Assembly (NCBI GenBank): GCA_048360435.1
Contig: DBGCOP010000034.1
Location: forward strand, 1 to 64,000
Origin: Limenecus sp048360435
GTDB taxonomy: Bacteria; Cyanobacteriota; Vampirovibrionia; Gastranaerophilales; Gastranaerophilaceae
Direction of reading: 5' to 3'
DNA length: 64,000 bases
Shown: piece after piece, positions 24,884 to 33,453 of the stretch
How positions within the stretch are numbered: the first letter of the stretch is position 1
How the letters are laid out: each line of letters opens with the position of its first letter
Translations under genes and position numbers: made by a program
Notes under the pieces: model-generated
Database searches by the model: none
What the model was told of the DNA's origin: nothing
The model's input: only the letters and a program-made list of their open reading frames with translations

Positions 24884-25450
24884 TTATTTCAATTCAAGAT
24901 TCATACTCTCATCGGTAATCGGATTTTTGAAGGTTACTCTCATGCTGGGAGAATGTCTGTGAAGTGCCATTGTTTTTAGCTCGAGCCTGTTTCCTGTTTT
25001 GATTTCTGCGGGCAGTTCAGCCTGTTTGTCAAACCTTTTTGCTTCCTGATTTGCGCCGACGTTACCTGCTGCATTGCTGACAACAATAAATGGGACTGCG
25101 ATTATTGAGCCGATTAAAGACAAGGTTAAAGTAGGAAGTGCGAGAGCTGCTCCTGCTGCAATAGTTTCGGCAGAAGCTCTTGCTCCAAGTCTTTTTACTG
25201 AAAGATATGCGACTTTGTCGGAGGCATTGTCCCAGATGCTTATGTTTTCTATCAACACAGGCTCTTTGTATACATTTTTTATTGTGTATTCATAACCCGT
25301 GTATTTTTTTGAGAGTCTGCTGTGGAGATGTCTTGTTTTTCGTTCTATTTTTATATAGTCATTTTCTTCTGTCTTTGTCATTGAAAAAGCCGGAAATGAA
25401 AGATTAAAAAACATCAAAAATGTAATTATCATTGATGTTGTTTTTTTCAT
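24884..25450 (-). CDS. hypothetical exported protein, 188 residues
   Basis: No family is recognised. The N terminus is a signal peptide (MKKTTSMIITFLMFFNLSFPAFS). The middle contains a basic strand-rich part (HSRLSKKYTGYEYTIKNVYKEPVLIENISIWDN) and a long hydrophobic stretch (about residues 92-132, AETIAAGAALALPTLTLSLIGSIIAVPFIVVSNAAG) that could be a membrane hairpin. It ends with beta-type sequence. ATG 25450 is chosen because AGGAGA lies seven bases ahead; the longer frame reaching 25609 would run into the upstream gene. It lies 19 bases after the 1163-residue ATPase gene and is probably its operon partner. Confidence 0.72.
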   Translation of the reverse strand: MKKTTSMIITFLMFFNLSFPAFSMTKTEENDYIKIERKTRHLHSRLSKKYTGYEYTIKNVYKEPVLIENISIWDNASDKVAYLSVKRLGARASAETIAAGAALALPTLTLSLIGSIIAVPFIVVSNAAGNVGANQEAKRFDKQAELPAEIKTGNRLELKTMALHRHSPSMRVTFKNPITDESMNLELK

Positions 25451-25469
25451 AATATATTCTCCTGTTTGA

Positions 25470-28400
25470 TTAATTTGCATTTGTGCTTTGCATAACCTGA
25501 GACATAACCTGCTGAAGATTTTTGAATTTGTTTTTGTAAACTTCCTGTATTTCGGCAGGCTGACCCGAGGATAATATTTGATTATATATAAATGCGAGCA
25601 TATCTGCAATATGGGGAAGGTTCAAAACAAGCCTGTTTTTCACTGCAATGTCAAATGCTTGTTCCGTGCAGAAAAGTGCTTCTTCAAATTTTGAGCGATG
25701 AAGCATTAGTTCTGCGTAGAATGTTTTGAAGAGCATTATAAAATAATCGGATATGTTTTCATCATTTTCCATTGATAACATTGCATTGTTCAAAATATTA
25801 GCAGCTATCTCAAGATTTCCCTGTTGGAATTCGATTTTTGCGTTCAAATACCAGCTTAAGTATGTTATGTTTTTCAAGCTCTTGTCTGATGAAGTGTCTG
25901 TTATGCTGAGATAAATCTGTGAAGCCTTTTTCAGGTTGCCGAGGTTTTGATAGGCGTAACCTATCATCAACTCACAGAACAGCTCCATCTGGTGAAAATG
26001 AAGTGAAGAAGCTTGAATTTTTGCATTATAGATATAGTTTCCGAGGTTGTTCCAGTCTTGGAATTTGAGCGATATCATTGCTTGAAGCATAGGGAAAAGA
26101 ATTTGTGAATATTTGTCATTCAGTCCTTGTTGTGCAATTTGCTTCATTTGAGGAATTATGTCCTCTCCTGTCAGAAAATCTGCGAGAAGCAGCAAAAGTT
26201 TGAAACAGGTGTAATTTTGAGGTGTTTTTTCGATGATTGTTTGAATGTGTTCTTTTGCATCGAATTTAAGCTGGATTATTCTTGAAAGGCTGACGAAGAA
26301 AAGTGCATCCAGAATTGCATCATCAAATTGTTTTTTTGAAAATCCTTCAGGCAAAATGTTCTGTGTTCCTTCAGAAAGATCAATATATTTGAAAAGTTCA
26401 TCAGCAAGTTCAATGCACTCGTTGAGTCTGCCGAGATTGTAATAAATCTCAAGAGTAACCATATTCACAAGGAAATAATTGAGGTTGAAATTTTTGTCTT
26501 TAGGGTTAAATGAACTTCTTGGTGTGCGAGAGATGATTTTTCCTATATATTCGAGCGCATTGTGATAATTCCCACTGATTAAACAACTCTGAACGAGCTT
26601 GTTTGCAATTTCTTTAATCTTTTTGTCATCATTCTGACTTTCTAAGTTTTCAAGCAGCATTTGTAAAAAGTTCATTATCTTGTCCGGATAATATTTGTAA
26701 AGCATAGAAGCAAGCTCTGAATAGACGTCCATTTTTACCTGCTCGACGGTTGTGTCTGTCTGCGGGTCTATTACATTTCCGACAAGTGATAGAAACTTGT
26801 TCGTGCTGTTTAAATATGCGCAAAAGTCACCCATCTGGCTTGAAACCATTGCAATGGCGTGCCATTGAGAGAAGGCTTCTTTTTTCAGTTCCGCAAGTTC
26901 AAGCAGCTCGGCTTTTGTAGTGTTTGGAATTTGTATTTTTATGTAAATCTTTTCAAGAAGATTGATTATAATATTGTAAAGTTCCTCTTTTGAACAAGAA
27001 GCAATGAAATTGGTTCTGTAAAGATTGAAGTTTTTTGCTTTAACAACACTGCTGTTTTCAAGTGTTATTAAGTTTTTTTCTTCAAAATATTTTAAAAGCT
27101 TTGCAAACTCTTTGATTTCAAGCTGCTGAAGTACATTGAAGGAGACTTTTTCACTAATGAGAAGAAGTGAGCCGAACAATTCATAGGCTCCTTTTTGATT
27201 TTTAAGATGAAGAATTCTTTTTTGCACAAGCTCGTTTATGTTTTTCGGGATTACGAGCATCCTGTCTTGAAGCACCTTGTATTTTCCGTTTTTGAATTCG
27301 AGAATTCTGTCGTCCCTGAGGTATTCCATTGCCTGTGAAAAATAGAAACTCGAACCTTTTGTGTTTTCCAGTACTTTTTCAAAGAAGAAGCTGTTTTCTA
27401 TGTCTTTGAGTTCTTTTGATTTTTCAAGAACTATATTTTTGTTAGCTGTCGGGCGAAGCTCTATTTCAAAATAGTTATTTGAGGTCATAAGCTTATGTAT
27501 CTTTCTGTGAAGAGAATAGCTTTCATCACAGGAAAGAAGAAAACTTATGTTTGAGAGATATTTGTTTTCAATGAGATATTTTATTATTTCAAGAGAACCT
27601 TCGTCGGCATTTTCTATGTCTTCAATTACAAAAAGTGTTTTGTATGGAATTGATCTGACAAAATTGCTAAATGCTTCAAAATATGTGAATCTTAAATCTT
27701 CAGGATGTGTGTGTCCTTCCGGCTGCATCAAAAACAGCTCTTGAATACATTTTTCCTGACTGATTGCTTCGACAAGTTCAGGATTCATAAGGAAATCAGA
27801 TTCCGTTATGTTTCTGTATGAAAACATCATCTGCTTAAACAGTCCGAACGGGGAATATTTGTTCTTTTTAGGACAGGCAAAGCGAATTATGTCCATTCCG
27901 TTAAAAACATTCTGAATGGTTTCTGTTGAAAGCTGTGCCAGCTTTCCGCTTCTTTCATTTCCGGATATTGTAATGATTGCATTTTCAGGAGTTTGTTCAT
28001 GTATTTTTGCCAGCTTTTCAGGCAGTTCTTCGTTCTTTGATTTTAAAAATGTGCAGTGCAGTCCCGAAAAATTTATCAAAGCTTCATCAGCTTCTTCTTC
28101 CGGTTCGTAATCAACGTTTTGGGGAAGCTTTATTACGTCTTGAGTTTCTTCGTCCTTGTTTTTTTCAAGCTTAATCAATTTATGAAGCACAAGCTCAAAG
28201 AACATAATCATTTTATTCTTTATAAGAATCGGGCTCAATGACAGATACGGGTATTTTATCTTTGTTTCCTGATAAACATAAGAATCAACTATAACTTCAA
28301 CATTGTTGAAAAGATGAGAACGTCCGCTTGAGGAGTAGACAATATTTATATTCAATCCTGATTTGTACTCTGACGGTTTTGCATAAACATCACGCTTTTG

Positions 28401-28961
28401 CACAGCCATTTGAGCTTTTATTGCAATGCCTTTTGCTTCAAAAAGCTTTTCGTTAATTTCCGTTACCGATTGAGCAACATAAATTGAAAAATCGATTGCA
28501 GAACTGCAAGACTCGCTGAAAGTTTCATCTTTGCAAAATCTTATGATAAAAGTGTTATCAATGAATTGGACACGGAGTTTTTTTCTTTTTGCAAGCTTTT
28601 TAATCATCTCATAGAGATTGTGTTTGAATTTTTCAGTGAGTTTGTCACTTTTAAAGGCTGTTTTTATATCCTCAAAGTTTGTAATCTCGATTGTTAAAAC
28701 AGCAAACTCTTCAATTACGGATTCTCTGAGTCCAATGCTTGCGTTTATGTCCAATCCGCATTTCGGACATTTTTCAAGCGCAGTTGAGTTGAGTCTTCCG
28801 CATTTGTAGCACTTGTTTAACAAAATCGAACCGCATTTTTCACATGTGGAATTTTTTGTCACTTCACCGCATACATGACATTTCAGCTTAAGAACTTTTT
28901 TACATTCGGGGCAGACTAGGTCTTTTTCTGTTATTTGTGCTTTACATCTGGGGCAAATCAT
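25470..28961 (-). CDS. zinc-ribbon / cyclase-homology-like / STAND ATPase / TPR protein
   Basis: The 1163-residue cytoplasmic protein starts with four or five CxxC knuckles (residues 3-69, double zinc ribbons). A region resembling a class III nucleotide cyclase domain follows (about 85-255, EFAVLTIEITNFEDI ... VQFIDNTFIIRF), then an AAA_16/STAND ATPase with a P-loop-like GNERSGKL (334-341) and a Walker B-like LFVIEDIENADEGSLEIIKYL (about 443-462). From about residue 700 it is helical, TPR-like repeats. The order matches soluble-adenylyl-cyclase-like proteins of bacteria. The metal Asp of the cyclase motif appears as Glu and the P-loop Ser/Thr as Leu, so catalysis is doubtful. It is most likely a signalling scaffold; the signal is unknown. 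Confidence 0.8.
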   Translation of the reverse strand: MICPRCKAQITEKDLVCPECKKVLKLKCHVCGEVTKNSTCEKCGSILLNKCYKCGRLNSTALEKCPKCGLDINASIGLRESVIEEFAVLTIEITNFEDIKTAFKSDKLTEKFKHNLYEMIKKLAKRKKLRVQFIDNTFIIRFCKDETFSESCSSAIDFSIYVAQSVTEINEKLFEAKGIAIKAQMAVQKRDVYAKPSEYKSGLNINIVYSSSGRSHLFNNVEVIVDSYVYQETKIKYPYLSLSPILIKNKMIMFFELVLHKLIKLEKNKDEETQDVIKLPQNVDYEPEEEADEALINFSGLHCTFLKSKNEELPEKLAKIHEQTPENAIITISGNERSGKLAQLSTETIQNVFNGMDIIRFACPKKNKYSPFGLFKQMMFSYRNITESDFLMNPELVEAISQEKCIQELFLMQPEGHTHPEDLRFTYFEAFSNFVRSIPYKTLFVIEDIENADEGSLEIIKYLIENKYLSNISFLLSCDESYSLHRKIHKLMTSNNYFEIELRPTANKNIVLEKSKELKDIENSFFFEKVLENTKGSSFYFSQAMEYLRDDRILEFKNGKYKVLQDRMLVIPKNINELVQKRILHLKNQKGAYELFGSLLLISEKVSFNVLQQLEIKEFAKLLKYFEEKNLITLENSSVVKAKNFNLYRTNFIASCSKEELYNIIINLLEKIYIKIQIPNTTKAELLELAELKKEAFSQWHAIAMVSSQMGDFCAYLNSTNKFLSLVGNVIDPQTDTTVEQVKMDVYSELASMLYKYYPDKIMNFLQMLLENLESQNDDKKIKEIANKLVQSCLISGNYHNALEYIGKIISRTPRSSFNPKDKNFNLNYFLVNMVTLEIYYNLGRLNECIELADELFKYIDLSEGTQNILPEGFSKKQFDDAILDALFFVSLSRIIQLKFDAKEHIQTIIEKTPQNYTCFKLLLLLADFLTGEDIIPQMKQIAQQGLNDKYSQILFPMLQAMISLKFQDWNNLGNYIYNAKIQASSLHFHQMELFCELMIGYAYQNLGNLKKASQIYLSITDTSSDKSLKNITYLSWYLNAKIEFQQGNLEIAANILNNAMLSMENDENISDYFIMLFKTFYAELMLHRSKFEEALFCTEQAFDIAVKNRLVLNLPHIADMLAFIYNQILSSGQPAEIQEVYKNKFKNLQQVMSQVMQSTNAN

Positions 28962-29046
28962 TGAGTAATTCCGATTGAAGATTAATATTCTTATTAATTA
29001 TAATATCAGTAAATTAAAAAGAACTCATCTTTCTTGTGTAAAATAT

Positions 29047-29121
29047 TTGCAAGAATAGATTTTTAAAATATAATGTCATGTAATCAGAAATCAGAATTTG
29101 AAATAAAAAATAGAAATCAGA
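29047..29121 (+). promoter_or_regulatory. promoter of the ssb2 operon with AATCAGA repeats
   Basis: TTGCAA (29047-29052) and TATAAT (29069-29074) are 16 bases apart. Downstream, in the 5' leader, AATCAGA occurs three times (29082-29088, 29089-29095 and 29115-29121). The last copy runs into the ribosome-binding site. The repeats may be a regulator site, or chance in an A-rich leader. Confidence 0.6.
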
Positions 29122-29131
29122 GGACAATTCA

Positions 29132-29464
29132 ATGATAAATTCAGTAGTATTGGTAGGCAGGGCAGGACAGGATCCCGAGATGAAATATTTTGAATCGGGA
29201 AAGGTAAAGACAACTTTTTCTATTGCTGTGAGCCGCTGGGATTCAAAAACAAAAGCTGAAGTTACTGACTGGTTTAATGTTGAATTGTGGGATAAACTGG
29301 CAGAAGTTGCCGGCGAATATGTAAAAAAAGGCAAACTGGTTGCAATTGACGGAAAACTGGCTTCAAGCAAATGGAATGATGCTTCAGGCTCTCAAAAAGA
29401 AAGATTCTTCGTCAGAGCAACAAACTTGAGATTACTTTCAGCAGGACGTGCGGATCAACAATAA
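29132..29464 (+). CDS. second single-stranded DNA-binding protein, no acidic tip
   Basis: The 110-residue protein is an OB-fold SSB: MINSVVLVGRAGQDPEMKYFESGKVKTTFSIAVSRWD ... DWFNVELWDKLAEVAGEYVKKGKLVAIDGKLASSKW. It ends soon after the fold (LLSAGRADQQ) and lacks the DDxIPF-type tail that recruits partners. Two SSBs, one short, are common in cyanobacteria and in naturally transformable bacteria. It is immediately followed, with no gap, by the sugar-acid kinase gene. Confidence 0.92.
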   Translation: MINSVVLVGRAGQDPEMKYFESGKVKTTFSIAVSRWDSKTKAEVTDWFNVELWDKLAEVAGEYVKKGKLVAIDGKLASSKWNDASGSQKERFFVRATNLRLLSAGRADQQ

Positions 29465-30769
29465 ATGTTTATATCAAACAACATAGGTATCATCGCAGAT
29501 GATTTAACAGGGGCGGACGATACCGCATTACAATTCCATTTGAGGGGAGCAAATACACAGATTCTTCTCGATTATAGTGTTTTGCCGGAGAACAGGTCAA
29601 ATACACAGGTCTGGGCAATTCCCACAGAAACAAGAAACACTGATGCTCCGACAGCCTATGAAAAAGTTAAACAGGCTGCAAAAGTGCTGCTTGAGAATTT
29701 GAATGTTGAATATTTTTATAAAAAAATGGACTCAACGCTCAGAGGGCATGTTGCTGTTGAAGCACTGGCAATGCTTGATGTGCTTGATTGGGATGCTGCT
29801 GTTATAATTCCGGCTTTTCCTCAGGAGGGCAGAACAACGGTCGGCGGTTATCATCTTTTGAAAGGTATTCCGATTGAAAGAACAGAATTGGCCAGAGATC
29901 CGAGATTTCCTATTTATGAATCTCATATTCCGACTATTTTAAAAAATGAATTGAACAATGAACAAGATGATCTTGTAGGTTTGATTGAACTTCGCACGGT
30001 TATAAAAGGTGCAGGCCCTATTCTTAAAAGAATGAATGAAATGATAGAACAGGGCGTGAAGCTGATTGTTGTTGATGCTATGTCTGTTACGGACATTGAA
30101 CAGGTTGTTCTTGCAATGGAGAAAAGTTCACATAAAATTCTTCCTTGCGGTTCAGCCGGTTGTGCACAGGTTCTGGGTAATATATGGCTGCCAGAATCTG
30201 AAAATCACACAATAGAAAAAACAATACCTGAAATGCCGAAACTCATTGTTTCAGGCAGTGCTACTCAGATTACAGCTTCTCAAATTCAAAAACTTGATGA
30301 CGATGATGACATAGAAAACACATATTTCATTGCGCTTAAAATGGAGGATATTCTTGAGGGAGTCACTGATGAAATTGTTACAAGAGTGTCTGAAAACCTT
30401 GTGAAAGACAATGTTGTGGTTGTGCATACCTCTGATTTGATGGTGGATTCGAAAATTATCTCACAGATTCTGTTTGACAATGAGATATCAAAAAATCAGT
30501 TTATTTCAAAAATCGGTGATTATCTTGCAACCCTTACGAAAAGAGTACTTTTTAACAGAGATGCTATTTTGATTGCTGTTGGCGGCGAAACTTCGTTTAA
30601 GTGCTGCAAAGCTATTAACAGCAACAGCCTTCAGATTATTGATGCAATCTGTCCTGCGATTCCTTTGTGCCTGGATATGAAAGCACAGTGGATTGTCACA
30701 AAATCGGGTAATTTGGGCAATTCAAACACTTTGATTGATATTTTAAAATATTTTGAACACCATGAATAA
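29465..30769 (+). CDS. four-carbon acid sugar kinase family protein
   Basis: The 434-residue product belongs to the DUF1537 family (DtnK/OtnK/LtnK), which phosphorylates threonate- or erythronate-like acids at O4. The N-terminal substrate domain begins GIIADDLTGADDTALQFHLRG and has KKMDSTLRGHVAVE near residue 88. The C-terminal nucleotide domain includes PKLIVSGSATQITASQIQKL and LIAVGGETSFKCCKAI. Its start directly abuts the ssb2 stop. The following pdxA gene suggests a kinase-dehydrogenase pair that degrades a four-carbon sugar acid. The exact stereochemistry cannot be read from sequence. Confidence 0.88.
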   Translation: MFISNNIGIIADDLTGADDTALQFHLRGANTQILLDYSVLPENRSNTQVWAIPTETRNTDAPTAYEKVKQAAKVLLENLNVEYFYKKMDSTLRGHVAVEALAMLDVLDWDAAVIIPAFPQEGRTTVGGYHLLKGIPIERTELARDPRFPIYESHIPTILKNELNNEQDDLVGLIELRTVIKGAGPILKRMNEMIEQGVKLIVVDAMSVTDIEQVVLAMEKSSHKILPCGSAGCAQVLGNIWLPESENHTIEKTIPEMPKLIVSGSATQITASQIQKLDDDDDIENTYFIALKMEDILEGVTDEIVTRVSENLVKDNVVVVHTSDLMVDSKIISQILFDNEISKNQFISKIGDYLATLTKRVLFNRDAILIAVGGETSFKCCKAINSNSLQIIDAICPAIPLCLDMKAQWIVTKSGNLGNSNTLIDILKYFEHHE

Positions 30770-31700
30770 AAAAATTGCAATCACTCTCGGTGATTTTAAC
30801 GGCATAGGCCCTGAAGTTACTATAAAAGCTCTGAACAAATTGAAGCTTCCTTATGAGAAAGTTGTGATAATCGGCTCTGAAAAACTTTTGAATGGGCTTG
30901 AGAAAAGATATGAGGTTTTAGACATCCCTTTTGTTGAATCGGATTTGCATTTTGGCTGTGAAACAAAAGAAGCGGGCGAGTTTTCTTATCAGTGTTTGAT
31001 AAAAGCCTGTGAGCTGGCTAAACAAAAGCGTGTGAGTGCGATAGTCACCGCTCCTGTTTCAAAAAATGCACTCCACCTTGCAGGACACAATTTTTCCGGA
31101 CAAACAGAGGTGCTGGAAAAAAATCTTGCTGACCCTTTGAACGGCGAAAAGGCTGAAATGCTCTTTGTTGCAGGTGATTTTCGTGTTTTGCTTTTGACAA
31201 GACACATTGCTTTAAAAAACGTGAAAATTACAAAAGAACTGTTGATTGAGAAGATAAAAAGAATAAATTCAGTGATGAAAAATCGCTTTGGCATACAAAA
31301 TCCGAATATTGCTTTGTGTTCGTTGAATCCGCACGCAGGTGAACAGGGACTTCTCGGCGATGAAGAAATAACGGAATTTTCGCCCGCACTGAAGCACCTT
31401 AGATCTGAAGGGATTCATATTTCAGACCCGATGCCTTCTGATACACTTTTTGTAAAAGCCTCAAAGCCCTATCTCTTGGGTGAGACACAACCTTATGATG
31501 TTTATTGCGCCTGTTATCATGATCAGGGGCTTATTCCTATTAAGGTTCTTGCGATGGATGAAACAGTAAATATGACAGTCGGGCTTTCTGTCATCAGAAC
31601 GTCGCCAGCTCACGGAACAGCTTATGACATCGCAGGCAGAAACAAAGCCTGTGAATTGAGCATGATAGCTGCAATTGAACAGGCTTTGAATGTAAATTAA
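30762..31700 (+). CDS. pdxA: PdxA-family 4-phospho-hydroxyacid dehydrogenase
   Basis: PdxA oxidises 4-phosphohydroxy-L-threonine in pyridoxal phosphate synthesis. The PdxA2 branch oxidises 4-phospho-threonate or -erythronate, releasing CO2 and dihydroxyacetone phosphate. The 312-residue protein has ITLGDFNGIGPEVTIKAL, VTAPVSKNALHLAGHNFSGQTEVL, SLNPHAGEQGLLG, the metal-binding CACYHDQGLIPIKVLAMD and TSPAHGTAYDIAG. It overlaps the kinase gene by eight bases at ATG 30762. Coupling to the DUF1537 kinase favours the PdxA2 role over vitamin B6 synthesis (inference). Confidence 0.88.
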   Translation: MNKKIAITLGDFNGIGPEVTIKALNKLKLPYEKVVIIGSEKLLNGLEKRYEVLDIPFVESDLHFGCETKEAGEFSYQCLIKACELAKQKRVSAIVTAPVSKNALHLAGHNFSGQTEVLEKNLADPLNGEKAEMLFVAGDFRVLLLTRHIALKNVKITKELLIEKIKRINSVMKNRFGIQNPNIALCSLNPHAGEQGLLGDEEITEFSPALKHLRSEGIHISDPMPSDTLFVKASKPYLLGETQPYDVYCACYHDQGLIPIKVLAMDETVNMTVGLSVIRTSPAHGTAYDIAGRNKACELSMIAAIEQALNVN

Positions 31701-31724
31701 AAATATTTCAATATTTGTAAAACG

Positions 31725-32327
31725 TTATTTTTTTTGGAAGCCTTCTTTTTGATGTTTAATCTGGCTTAACTGTGTTTGAACCACTTTTTGAGCCTCTTGA
31801 GATGCAGAGAAGTACGGGTTTTTGTTTAAAACCTTCTGTGCATTTTTGAGTGTTTTTACAGCTGCATCAGGGTCTTTGAACTCGTTGAGCTGAATTTCTG
31901 CAATTGCCAGAGAATCGGTTACAATGTCTTGAATAGTAAAGTCAGCAGCTTTGATTATGAAATAGTCTGTTTTTTTTCTGTCGGCATTAGCAGCTGTGTC
32001 AGGAAGTCCTGCGCATTTCAAGATGGATTCGTCAGCTTCTTTCGGTGTCATTGAAAGGAGGCATTTGTTGAATATTTTGCTTCTGTAAAATTTCAGAATT
32101 TTTTCGTTTTCAATAACTCTTACTTTCTGAATTTTCACTGCTTCTTCATATTTCTTTTGTTCGGAAATGTTCATTATATAGTACTGGCAAGATGGTGCAA
32201 TAACCATTTTGCATACATCCGGAAAGTCTTTTGTCAGGTCTTTGAAATAAAAACTTTTCCATATGGCTGTGATGCTTACGAGTATCACAAAAATTATTGA
32301 ATAAATTAAAGCTTTTTTCTTTGTCAT
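31725..32327 (-). CDS. hypothetical membrane-anchored protein, 200 residues
   Basis: No family is recognised. One N-terminal membrane helix (residues 6-24, ALIYSIIFVILVSITAIW) is followed by a soluble, helical domain with four cysteines (DVCKMVIAPSCQYY; NKCLLSMTPKEADESILKCAG). The two pairs could form disulfides if, as the topology suggests, the domain lies outside the membrane. The last third (AEIQLNEFKDPDAAVKTLKNAQKVLNKNPYF) resembles one TPR unit. It converges on pdxA with a 24-base gap and diverges from desulfoferrodoxin. Confidence 0.7.
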   Translation of the reverse strand: MTKKKALIYSIIFVILVSITAIWKSFYFKDLTKDFPDVCKMVIAPSCQYYIMNISEQKKYEEAVKIQKVRVIENEKILKFYRSKIFNKCLLSMTPKEADESILKCAGLPDTAANADRKKTDYFIIKAADFTIQDIVTDSLAIAEIQLNEFKDPDAAVKTLKNAQKVLNKNPYFSASQEAQKVVQTQLSQIKHQKEGFQKK

Positions 32328-32371
32328 AATTGTTCCTTTCAGGCTTTTGTAATTTTATCTTAATAACTATA

Positions 32372-32424
32372 ACATATATGTATACTAACAGGGAATACAA
32401 TTTTTTAAATTAGTCTTTTATAAT
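32372..32424. promoter_or_regulatory. divergent control region with palindrome and -10 box
   Basis: ACATATATGT (32372-32381) is a perfect 10-bp palindrome lying between the divergent 32327 gene and desulfoferrodoxin. TATAAT (32419-32424) is a consensus -10 for desulfoferrodoxin; I see no good -35. A redox or metal regulator could act here, but no PerR or Fur consensus is evident. Confidence 0.45.
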
Positions 32425-32454
32425 ACGTTCGTGTAAAAACTGAAAGGACTGGAT

Positions 32455-32865
32455 ATGACAAAAATCTTGGAAATGTACAAGTGTAATATATGTGGTAATT
32501 TTGTTGAAGTTGTGCTCCCTGGCGAAGGTGAGCTGGTTTGCTGCGGACAGCCTATGGAAAGAATGAGAGAACAAACCGAAGGTGAAGAAATGGTTGGCGA
32601 AAAACATGTCCCTGTTATTTCAAAAACGGAAAACGGAGTTGAAATTAAAGTCGGCTCTTTGCCTCATCCTATGGAGGACAACCACTATATTATGTTTATT
32701 GAGGCAAATTCTCCTGATAAAAGATATGTAAAAAGAAAATATTTGTTCCCACATGAAGAACCTGTGCTAAAATTAAAATGCGACTGTGATAATGTGGTCG
32801 CAAGAGAGTTATGTAATATCCACGGGTTGTGGATTTCAGAAGAATGGAGTGATAAAGATGATTAG
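32455..32865 (+). CDS. dfx: desulfoferrodoxin (superoxide reductase)
   Basis: The enzyme reduces superoxide to hydrogen peroxide without releasing O2, a typical defence of anaerobes. The 136-residue two-domain protein has the rubredoxin-like centre I ligands Cys10, Cys13, Cys29 and Cys30, then the catalytic centre II ligands His51, His71, His77, Cys120 and His123, with the functional Glu49-Lys50 pair just before the first histidine. All ligands are present, so it should be active as a 2Fe-type enzyme. It overlaps the ferritin gene by eight bases. Confidence 0.96.
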   Translation: MTKILEMYKCNICGNFVEVVLPGEGELVCCGQPMERMREQTEGEEMVGEKHVPVISKTENGVEIKVGSLPHPMEDNHYIMFIEANSPDKRYVKRKYLFPHEEPVLKLKCDCDNVVARELCNIHGLWISEEWSDKDD

Positions 32866-33367
32866 TGAAAAAATGAACCAGGCTTTTAATAAGCAAATCA
32901 AAGATGAAATGTATTCTTCAAATCTTTACCTTTCAATGGTAGCTTACTTTGAGGAAATAGGGCTTAAAGGTTTTGCAAACTGGATGAGAGTTCAGGTTCA
33001 AGAAGAAAACGCTCATGCTATGGGGCTTTTTGACTATCTCATTTCAAGAGACGGCTGTGTTTCTATTGAAGCAATCGAAAAACCTCAAACAACATGGGAT
33101 TCTCCTCTTGCTTGTTTTGAAGCTGTTTATAAACATGAACAGCTTGTTACTTCTTTGATTAATGAGCTTGTAGATGTAGCAGAACAGGAAAAAGACAGAG
33201 CTGCTGTTTCATTTTTGCAATGGTATATAAAAGAACAGGTTGAAGAAGAAGCAAACTGTTCTGAAATTTGCGCAAAACTTAAGCTCATCGGCGACGACAA
33301 ACACGCACTTTTATTGATTGACAGTGAACTCGGCGCAAGAACTTATGTTGCACCGACAATTGCATAA
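32858..33367 (+). CDS. ftnA: ferritin
   Basis: The 169-residue protein is a non-haem ferritin that oxidises and stores iron. It opens ISEKMNQAFNKQIKDEMYSSNLYLSMVAYFEEIGLKGFANWMRVQVQEENAHAMGLFDYL, containing the ferroxidase ligands Glu in the first helix and the ExxH of the second, and later has the second-half glutamates (EKDRAAVSFLQWYIKEQVEEEANC). ATG 32858 is preceded by GGAG and overlaps the desulfoferrodoxin stop (ATGATTAG). A longer frame upstream is only read-through. Coupling with superoxide reductase gives a compact oxygen/iron stress unit. Confidence 0.96.
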   Translation: MISEKMNQAFNKQIKDEMYSSNLYLSMVAYFEEIGLKGFANWMRVQVQEENAHAMGLFDYLISRDGCVSIEAIEKPQTTWDSPLACFEAVYKHEQLVTSLINELVDVAEQEKDRAAVSFLQWYIKEQVEEEANCSEICAKLKLIGDDKHALLLIDSELGARTYVAPTIA

Positions 33368-33394
33368 TTTGCAAATTGTAAATTATTTTTAAAC

Positions 33395-33432
33395 CATAAA
33401 TCCACAGCCTTCATACGGGTTGTGGATTTATG
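33395..33432. terminator. long hairpin between convergent genes, probable terminator
   Basis: CATAAATCCACAGCC (33395-33409) pairs with GGTTGTGGATTTATG (33418-33432), 15 pairs with one G-U, around an eight-base loop. It lies between convergent ferritin and the Ycf45-like gene. The flanking T-tract is poor on both strands, so termination may be partial. Confidence 0.65.
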
Positions 33433-33453
33433 ATTGTTAACAATATTCAAAAT

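Noticed and set aside
31701..31716. AAATATT/AATATTT inverted repeat after pdxA as a terminator
   Set aside because: The stem is only seven A-T pairs and no adequate T-run follows; it would be too weak.
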